A DNA stretch of 64,000 nt, taken from NCBI GenBank assembly GCA_963826795.1, contig CAWGYT010000009.1, positions 1 to 64,000 on the forward strand. The letters are read 5' to 3'. The notes under the pieces were generated by a model, which ran no database searches, was not told where the DNA came from, and worked only from the letters and a program-made list of their open reading frames with translations. Of the stretch, positions 57,821 through 64,000 are shown one piece after another. The DNA is from CAWGYT01 sp963826795. Lineage in GTDB: Bacteria > Planctomycetota > Planctomycetia > Pirellulales > Pirellulaceae. The translations under genes were made by a program, and so were the position numbers. Position 1 is the first letter of the stretch, and the number at the start of each line of letters is the position of its first letter.

Positions 57821-58210
57821 TTAGCCTTGGGATCCTTTAACGGACAGATAGATCACGACGCCGACCAGGGCGATCCCGCCGCCCGCCCAGCGCAGCATGG
57901 CGGGCACGCGTCTCCGCCAGAATTGGGCTTTTTCCAACGCCGCGCGGGACTGGTCGAACCGAGCCTGGGCCGCCTCCAACTGCTGCTGGGCTTGAATCTT
58001 GTCGGCCTGACTGTTGCGTGTCGAGATCTCAGCCTGAGCCGCCTCGTATGTCATCTGATGGAGCCTTGACGAAGCCGTCGACTGCTCTTTTGCCTGTTCT
58101 TCGTTCCAGAACATTTCTTGTGGCAGGAGGCGCGGCAGCAGTCCGGCACTGGCGGCCAGGACCGTACCGAGTAAGACACACGTCACGGACAAGCCTTGGC
58201 TCTTGATCAT
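57821..58210 (-). CDS. small membrane protein with central coiled coil
   Basis: 129 residues from the ATG at 58210. One membrane helix at about 7-28 (VTCVLLGTVLAASAGLLPRL), a helical region (QADKIQAQQQLEAAQARFDQ), then a second helix near the C-terminus (WAGGGIALVGVVIYLSV). No family recognised. A longer upstream frame lacks conservation signs. Confidence 0.6.
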   Translation of the reverse strand: MIKSQGLSVTCVLLGTVLAASAGLLPRLLPQEMFWNEEQAKEQSTASSRLHQMTYEAAQAEISTRNSQADKIQAQQQLEAAQARFDQSRAALEKAQFWRRRVPAMLRWAGGGIALVGVVIYLSVKGSQG

Positions 58211-58377
58211 TGCAGAATCGCGTCGGTTGGGAAGGAACGATCCAGGCGCGGCCTGCAGCGACCGGCTCGGGCAAGAACAAGATCTTACCGCGCCAGCCGG
58301 GCAGGTGGTGATGGGTGTGGATTCCACGCGCGACGACTTCGTCCTACGGCAAGACAGAAACCGCCGCGAAGACTCGC

Positions 58378-59486
58378 TCAATCCGGGATCGAATTCGACT
58401 TGCCATCGTTGATGCTGACCATGAAGGCCATCACGAGCGGGTCGATTTCGTCGACGAGGAAGCGAACGTGCCCATCCATCCCGGCGGCCACGACACCGCC
58501 CAGGTGCCGGCTTCTCGGAGCAGCCGACAGGTAATGAAATTCGTCTTGATTGGCCGTCCAAGTCGCACAGGGCAACCCATCGAGTTGGGCTTTGTCCGGT
58601 TCCTGGCAGTCGTACAGCATGTCCACATTGAACCCACGATTATTGGGTCGCTGGACGCCTTCGATCGTCCGCAGCCAGGGATCGTAGGGCAGAAGTCGCT
58701 CGCTCCGGATCTGCGAACGACCGAACACGACCGGAATCGGGTGGACGTCCAGCGCCAGCAGACTCGAGCCGCTCCACGGCAAAGCCCAGGCTCCGCGTTG
58801 ATCCAGGGGATTTTGGCTGGTCCTCACCTCGGAAATCATGATCGTCTTAGAGAGCCCATCCTTGACGCGAGCGAGCTTCTGACCCAGAACGTTCTTACCG
58901 TCGTCCGTCCAACGTCCACCGCCCAAGGCCCCGGGATACCAAATCTGCTCGTCCACATGAAACGGGCTCACGTACGCGGCATAGTTGCCTTTGGCGAAGC
59001 GGACTCCGCCCGTCAGCTGGGGATGTTCAAAATAGCGATCTTCGGCCGCGTCGCTGGGACAGTGATACGTGGCGACATGCGTCGCTTGCGGGAGGTTGGG
59101 TTGCTCGAGGATCGACCGCGACAGATCAAAGCGATCGTAGAGGTTTTGCTCTTCCAGCTGCGGCAGGATCAGGACGGCCCAACTGATCATCTTGCCGGAC
59201 TTGGGATCAAACGTTCCAAAGGCCAGATTCGGATCGGAGTTTTGAGCCACGATGCCGCTGGGCGGGAGCCGCCCCTTGTTCGATTCATAGGCGAGGATCG
59301 CCAGCGCGACCTGCCTCTGGTTATTGACACACTGCGCCCTCCGCGCCGCCTCGCGGGCCGCCTGAATTGCGGGCATCAACAGCGAAATCAAAATCGCGAT
59401 GATCGCGATCACGATCAACAACTCGACCAGCGTAAATCCGCCGGACCGCGCCGAAACTCGCCCCCCGGTTCGCGCGGACGCCGCAT
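58378..59486 (-). CDS. DUF1559 pseudopilin-like protein (start restored by one base)
   Basis: About 370 residues. The type IV prepilin motif GFTLVELLIVIAIIAILISL is followed by the planctomycete DUF1559 signature (AIQAAREAARRAQCVNNQRQ) and the family's C-terminal AGMDGHVRFLVDEIDP. In the given frame the nearest start is a GTG 200 bp upstream. If the C6 run at 59461-59466 were C7, the ATG at 59486 would open MRRPREPGGRVSARSGGFTL, a normal DUF1559 start. It is processed by a prepilin peptidase and probably forms extracellular filaments. Confidence 0.8.
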
Positions 59487-60147
59487 GTTCGTTCTCGACG
59501 AACGGAGGGTCGCCGCGGTGGACAACCCCGTGGACAACCCGGCGGACAACCCGGCGGGCCGACGAATGTGGGCGGCGGCAATCCGCTCTCGGAACGTGTC
59601 TCGTACAATTTCCAACAGTCGGTATGGCAAACAACTTGTTCAGCTCCACACAGGACAAGACCCAGGGCCAGAATTCCAGCGACACCTTCGGGGAGGAGGG
59701 ACCGTGCCCGATTCATCATATCCTGATGTACGGATTTGCGAACGCTGGGAACGCCGACGTTCGTGATTTTCGCGAGGTAGCGGACGAGCTCAGCACCTGA
59801 CGAGGCAACGGTCAACTGGTTATAATCGGGCCGGTTTGGGGAGGCCTGACGGAGACGCCCGATGCGGTGAACCGCTCCGCGCCGGAATCTGCCGCCCGCA
59901 CGCGACTGGGCCGAAGGCGATTCCAGACCGGCTCGTTTTTTGGCTCGTTTTTTAGCCCCCCGACCTGTTTCTCCCAGTCCACCTGACCGTTCGGGGCCGT
60001 GAGTTTGGACGGACAGCGTTGCGGTTGCCGCCCCCAAGCTGCTCGCGGCGGCCAACGCGCGGGCGCGGGGACATCAAACCACGGAACGCAGACCGCACGT
60101 TTTCAGAAGGCCGGAACCAGCCGCGTAAGGAAAGCAGACGAACGACC
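59487..60147. other. intergenic region with 12-bp tandem repeats
   Basis: About 660 bp. Three tandem 12-bp units (TGGACAACCCCG-like) lie at 59519-59554. A minus-strand frame from about 59730 shows a signal-peptide-like start (RSLLPEGVAGILALGLVLCG) and a GCPPGCPRGCPP repeat, but its 3' part overlaps the DUF1559 gene in another frame, so I did not call it as a gene. Confidence 0.4.
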
Positions 60148-62085
60148 ATGCCAAGCCAATACCAACGCAAACTGACGATCCGCGAACGAATTCCCTGCGT
60201 TGTTTTCGACTCGATGCGCGAGGCCTGCCAGGCGGTCGCGCAACAGATTGCCGACCTGATTCGCGAGCGGGCGGCTGAGCAGCGAACCTGCGTGCTGGGT
60301 CTCGCCACCGGCTCGACGCCCGTCGGGATCTATGACGAATTGGTACGGATGCACCGCGACGAGGGCCTTTCGTTCGCCAACGTCATCACCTTTAACCTGG
60401 ACGAATACTTCCCGATGCAAGCGGAGGAACTGCAGAGTTACGTGCGGTTCATGAACGAACACTTGTTCGACCTGGTCGACCTGCCGCGGGAAAACATCCA
60501 TCTGCCGGATGGAACGCTTCCGGTCGACGCGGTTCACGATTACTGCGATCTTTACGAGCGGCAGATTCGCGAAGCCGGAGGGATTGATATCCAGATACTC
60601 GGAATCGGTCGGACCGGCCACATTGGTTTTAACGAGCCGGGTTCGGGGAAGGAGAGCCGCACGCGTTTGATCACGCTGGACCGCGTGACGCGAATCGACG
60701 CGGCCAGCGATTTTTTTGGGGAGGAGAACGTCCCGCGGCGCGCGATCACGATGGGTGTCGGCACCATCATGGATGCGCGGCGAGTGATCCTGTTGGCATT
60801 TGGCGAGCACAAAGCGCCGATCGTCGGCCGGGCCGTGGAAGGCGACGTCACCGCCTCGGTGGCCGCGAGTTTTCTGCAGACGCATCCGCATGCTCAGGTC
60901 GTTCTCGACACGGCCGCCGCCAGCGAGCTGACGCGGTTCAAGACGCCCTGGCTGGTCGGACCGGTCCAATGGACCGAATCGCTGACCCGGAACGCCGTCA
61001 TTTGGCTCGCCAGACTGTTGAGCAAACCGCTGCTGAAGCTGACCGACCAGGATTACAACGAAGACGGCCTGCAGGACCTGCTCGCCGAGAAAGGGCCGGC
61101 CTACAACATCAACCTGTCCGTCTTCCGCCATCTTCAAACGACCATCACGGGCTGGCCCGGCGGCAAACCGGTTCATGCCAAACGGCCAGGTGACTTGGAT
61201 CGGCCCTTTGATTCGATCTTCCCCAAGCGCGTGCTGATTTTTTCACCGCATCCAGACGACGACGTGATCTCGATGGGAGGCACGCTGATTCGCCTCTGCG
61301 AGCAGGGGCACGAGGTCCATATCGCCTATCAAACGTCGGGGAACATCGCGGTCTTTGACGACGATGCGATTCGGTTCGTGGAATTCGTGTCGGAATTCAA
61401 TCACCATTTCAACCTCAATTTGGAAGCGACTCAGGAGATCGAAGACCACATCGATGAGTTCCTGAAGAACAAGAAGGCGGGACAGGTCGACAGTTCGGTG
61501 GTGCAGCAGATCAAGGCCTTGATTCGGCGCTGTGAAGCCATTGCCGGGGCTCGATGCTGCGGCGTTCCAGGAACCCGCCTGCATTTCATGGAGATGCCCT
61601 TCTATGAAACCGGACGCGTCAAGAAAAAGCCGCTAGGCGAGGAAGATCTCCAGCTCACGGTGGACCTCATCCGCCGCATTCAGCCCCATCAGATTTACGC
61701 CGCAGGCGATTTGAGCGATCCGCACGGAACGCATCGCACGTGTCTCTCGGCCGTCCTTCAGGCGTGCGAGCGAGTCAAGCACGAGAACTGGTTCGCGGAC
61801 TGTGTTGTCTGGCTGTATCGCGGAGCGTGGCAGGAATGGGGACCCGACCAGATCGAGATGGCCGTCCCGCTCAGTCCCCACGAGGTGGCTCGTAAGCGAG
61901 CGGCGATTTTCAAGCATGAGTCGCAAAAGGACCGAGCCTTGTTTCCCGGACCGGACATGCGCGAATTCTGGCAGCGTGCCGAAGCGCGCAACGCCGAGAC
62001 CGCGCGACTGTACGACGCCCTGGGGCTGGCCGAATACGAGGCGATTGAAGGGTTCGTCCGGTGGCAAGGCGAGATGCCGCATTAG
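60148..62085 (+). CDS. NagB-like deaminase fused to PIG-L/LmbE deacetylase
   Basis: 645 residues from the ATG at 60148. The N-terminal domain matches glucosamine-6-phosphate deaminase: LGLATGSTPVGIY (50-62), NLDEY (83-87), GIGRTGHIGFNEPGS (152-166) and AITMGVGTI. In E. coli NagB the catalytic-triad position reads DGH; here it is TGH, which as far as I recall also occurs in long fused NagB proteins of other phyla. A PIG-L/LmbE domain follows from about residue 355, with the zinc motif HPDDD at 368-372 and the later DPHGTHR. Together they could deacetylate and deaminate amino sugars; whether the first domain deaminates GlcN6P is not certain. Confidence 0.85.
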   Translation: MPSQYQRKLTIRERIPCVVFDSMREACQAVAQQIADLIRERAAEQRTCVLGLATGSTPVGIYDELVRMHRDEGLSFANVITFNLDEYFPMQAEELQSYVRFMNEHLFDLVDLPRENIHLPDGTLPVDAVHDYCDLYERQIREAGGIDIQILGIGRTGHIGFNEPGSGKESRTRLITLDRVTRIDAASDFFGEENVPRRAITMGVGTIMDARRVILLAFGEHKAPIVGRAVEGDVTASVAASFLQTHPHAQVVLDTAAASELTRFKTPWLVGPVQWTESLTRNAVIWLARLLSKPLLKLTDQDYNEDGLQDLLAEKGPAYNINLSVFRHLQTTITGWPGGKPVHAKRPGDLDRPFDSIFPKRVLIFSPHPDDDVISMGGTLIRLCEQGHEVHIAYQTSGNIAVFDDDAIRFVEFVSEFNHHFNLNLEATQEIEDHIDEFLKNKKAGQVDSSVVQQIKALIRRCEAIAGARCCGVPGTRLHFMEMPFYETGRVKKKPLGEEDLQLTVDLIRRIQPHQIYAAGDLSDPHGTHRTCLSAVLQACERVKHENWFADCVVWLYRGAWQEWGPDQIEMAVPLSPHEVARKRAAIFKHESQKDRALFPGPDMREFWQRAEARNAETARLYDALGLAEYEAIEGFVRWQGEMPH

Positions 62086-62145
62086 CGATCCTTCGTGCGT
62101 CGGGAGGGTCACGTCGAGGCACGGCAGGCAGGCAGGAGGCCTCCC

Positions 62146-63387
62146 ATGGATCTGTTACGCGGTGACGAGACCCGAGAATTCGCCATGATCCTGGCCGTCT
62201 GCCTATTTCTCGTGCTGGGACTCGTGCCGTCCTTCGCGGCGGGAACGTACTACCTGGCGCTCGTCGCCGCTCGCTGGTACGGCTGCGTTGACCAGCGCCC
62301 GGCAAGTTCCGAGCCTCGGACGCAGCTTGCGATTCTGATTCCGGCCCACAACGAGGCGCTGGGAATCGCCGCCACGATCCGCTCGTGCCTGGCGCTCGAT
62401 TATCCACCCGACCGGTACCAGATCGTGGTCTTGGCCGACAACTGTGACGACGCGACGGCCGAGTTGGCGCGGGAGATGGGCGTCACGTGTTGGGAACGCG
62501 ATGACCCGGCATCACCGGGCAAGGGCCCCGCGCTGGGCTGGGCCTTTCAGCGGCTCTTGCAGGGCTCGGCCGATGCCTTCCTTGTCCTGGATGCTGACTG
62601 CCAGCTTGCGTCGGAGGCCTTGCGGATTGTGGACGCGTTCTTGCAGGCGGGGGACCGGGTCCTGCAACTGAATCACGCGGTCTGCAATCCGGATGCGAGC
62701 CCGATCAGCTATGCGGCGGGCGTGGGAAGGACTTTGGAGTACGATCTGTTTTTTGCGCCGAAGTCGCGGCTCGGTCTCTCCGTCATGCTGGTCGGAACGG
62801 GGATGGTGCTTCACCGGGAAACGCTCGAACGAACGCCGTGGTCCTCGACGTCTTGTGCCGAAGACACGGAGTACACCCAGCGCCTGGCCGAGCAGCGACA
62901 GCCGGTTCGGTTCGTCGCCAACGCGCACGTGCGTGTGGCGAGCGTCGAATCGGCCGAGGCATTGCGGATCCAGCGCGGGCGCTGGGCCGCCGGCAATTTG
63001 CCGTTGGGCCAACGACACGCCCTGCGTCTGTTGTGGCGCGGCATCCGAGAACGGAACCTCCTGCTGGCCGACTTCGCCTGGACCCTGCTCTTGCTGAGCC
63101 GGCCCTTGGTGCTGCTGCATTTGGCGGCCACGCTCGCGGTCGGGCTGCTGCTGCTGCCGCGGTGGGTTCCCCCGCGGCTGAGCGGCATGCTGGCCGGGCT
63201 CACGTTGGCGTTGGTTCCGCTCTACGGGGCCTACCTGATCAGCGGAATTGTCAGTCTGGGGATGAATCGAACGCGGGCTGGACATCTCCTCAGATCGCCG
63301 GGCGTGCTGCTGCGACTGTGCACGATTTCACTGTGGGCTTTGATTGGCCCTCGATCCGCGCACTGGGCAAGGACCCCGCGGCGATGA
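62146..63387 (+). CDS. family 2 glycosyltransferase, membrane-bound
   Basis: 413 residues from the ATG at 62146 (AGGAGG six bases upstream). An N-terminal membrane helix, then the GT2 domain: LIPAHNEALGIAATIRSCLA, VLADNCDDAT, the DXD-type DADC, the acid region CAEDTEY and the QRGRW motif of processive enzymes. Two to three C-terminal membrane helices follow. Likely polysaccharide or glycolipid synthesis at the inner membrane. The next gene overlaps its stop (ATGA). Confidence 0.88.
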   Translation: MDLLRGDETREFAMILAVCLFLVLGLVPSFAAGTYYLALVAARWYGCVDQRPASSEPRTQLAILIPAHNEALGIAATIRSCLALDYPPDRYQIVVLADNCDDATAELAREMGVTCWERDDPASPGKGPALGWAFQRLLQGSADAFLVLDADCQLASEALRIVDAFLQAGDRVLQLNHAVCNPDASPISYAAGVGRTLEYDLFFAPKSRLGLSVMLVGTGMVLHRETLERTPWSSTSCAEDTEYTQRLAEQRQPVRFVANAHVRVASVESAEALRIQRGRWAAGNLPLGQRHALRLLWRGIRERNLLLADFAWTLLLLSRPLVLLHLAATLAVGLLLLPRWVPPRLSGMLAGLTLALVPLYGAYLISGIVSLGMNRTRAGHLLRSPGVLLRLCTISLWALIGPRSAHWARTPRR

Positions 63388-64000
63388 CACGTTCAGCTTC
63401 CTCGACGAGGATCGCAAGCGGCGCCGCCGCGCCACTTCCCGTGCGGGTCCTCGTGCTGCGTGCGGTCGATGGGGCGGGGGGAGGTGCGGATCAGATCATT
63501 CTGCGAAATGCCACGCTGATTGACCGTCATCGCGTCCAGATGACGGTTTGTTTTCTGCGTCGGCAAGGCGATCCGGATTTCGATTTCGATCGGCGGTCGG
63601 CTGACGTCGGGCTGGAGTACCGCGAGATCCTGCATCGTGGCCCGTTCGACCGGCGCGTCCTTCCGCAGCTGGTCGGTCTGGCCCGAGAGCTGCAGCCGCA
63701 AATCATTCATTCGCACGACTACAAAGCCAATTTCTATGCCACGATGCTCGCGCGACAGATACCGCTGGTCCGGCTCGCGACCTCTCACGGCTGGACCGGC
63801 GATACGCGGAGGGAGCGATGGGTCTACTACCCGGCCGACAAGCTGCTGCTCCGCCGCTTCCCGGGCGTGATCGCGGTTTCCAATCAGATTCGCGACACGC
63901 TCTTACGGTACGGGGCGGCGCCCGAACGAGTGCGTGTGCTCTTGAACGGCGTGGACCCGGCCGAGTTCCAGTGCCAGCCGGGTCAACGAGCGACGGTGCG
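63384..64000 (+). CDS. family 4 glycosyltransferase (N-terminal part, runs off the window)
   Basis: Partial, at least 205 codons from the ATG at 63384, overlapping the previous stop codon. The N-terminal Rossmann domain of GT4 enzymes is visible: VRVLVLRAVDGAGGGADQII, LQPQIIHSHDYKANFYATML, ATSHGWTGD, GVIAVSNQIRDTLLRYG and VRVLLNGVDPAEF, which precede the nucleotide-sugar-binding half that lies outside the window. It forms an operon with the GT2 gene. Confidence 0.85.
   Translation, partial: MTRSASSTRIASGAAAPLPVRVLVLRAVDGAGGGADQIILRNATLIDRHRVQMTVCFLRRQGDPDFDFDRRSADVGLEYREILHRGPFDRRVLPQLVGLARELQPQIIHSHDYKANFYATMLARQIPLVRLATSHGWTGDTRRERWVYYPADKLLLRRFPGVIAVSNQIRDTLLRYGAAPERVRVLLNGVDPAEFQCQPGQRATV

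Noticed and set aside
59530..59730. Cysteine- and proline-rich secreted small protein (signal peptide, GCPPGCPRGCPP)
   Set aside because: Its frame runs into the DUF1559 gene in another frame, and the likely missing base at 59461-59466 explains the frame geometry; only the signal-like start is suggestive.

Overview
The window reads as a chromosomal segment of a planctomycete, most likely of the Pirellulales type. The family content points there directly: two surface proteins with an N-terminal LEPR-XLL motif, PEP-CTERM tails, dockerin-like tails, a DUF1559 pseudopilin-type protein, a DUF1501 protein next to a PSD1 cytochrome c/DUF1549/DUF1553 protein, a planctomycete-type Ser/Thr kinase N-terminus, and an ECF sigma/anti-sigma pair. 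No rRNA, tRNA or CRISPR array was seen.

Region 1 (1-7.5 kb): a secreted CAP/VCBS surface protein, then a divergent sigma-54 activator (2901-4529, -) facing a four-gene operon (CMD/AhpD-like, YHS, DUF1348, alpha/beta hydrolase; 4732-7489, +). The gap between them holds a good -24/-12 promoter and several dyads, so this looks like a self-contained stress or detoxification regulon.

Region 2 (7.5-24.9 kb): accessory, repeat-rich DNA. It has an IS1634-type transposase with a frameshift, an ISAzo13-family element at the end of a truncated kinase gene, three copies of a roughly 280-bp non-coding element bounded by GGGGTCAGATC termini, a cluster of REP-like palindromes, a 265-bp duplicated gene fragment, and several gene remnants. 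Scattered among these are a 1127-residue pentapeptide-repeat surface protein, a STAS-like protein, a TIGR03032 protein carrying an in-frame repeat insertion, a zinc alcohol dehydrogenase, and an ECF sigma factor with an anti-sigma gene whose 3' end has expanded into repeat modules and decayed.

Region 3 (24.9-38.4 kb, all -): twelve tightly packed genes. A chemosensory set (CheY, small protein, CheW, sensorless MCP, CheA-REC, REC-PATAN) runs directly into an FHA/coiled-coil protein, a small coiled-coil protein, a formylglycine-generating-enzyme-fold protein, a zinc-ribbon GTPase, a GAP1-like partner and a membrane protein. I regard this as the most interesting system in the window.

Region 4 (38.9-64 kb): mostly core-like genes. 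These are a PilZ protein, an osmoprotectant-type ABC transporter with an acyltransferase, the DUF1501/PSD1 pair, an SDR, a FetAB-type ABC transporter, a PEP-CTERM protein, SIMPL, DUF885, a LEPR-XLL beta-helix protein, a HAF/DUF3466-like lipoprotein, DUF1805, DUF1559, a NagB-PIG-L fusion, and the start of a glycosyltransferase operon that runs off the right edge.

At least eight otherwise conserved genes are broken by one- or two-base frame changes, many at short homopolymers. Sequencing or assembly error is a serious explanation for those, and they are described below as single genes.
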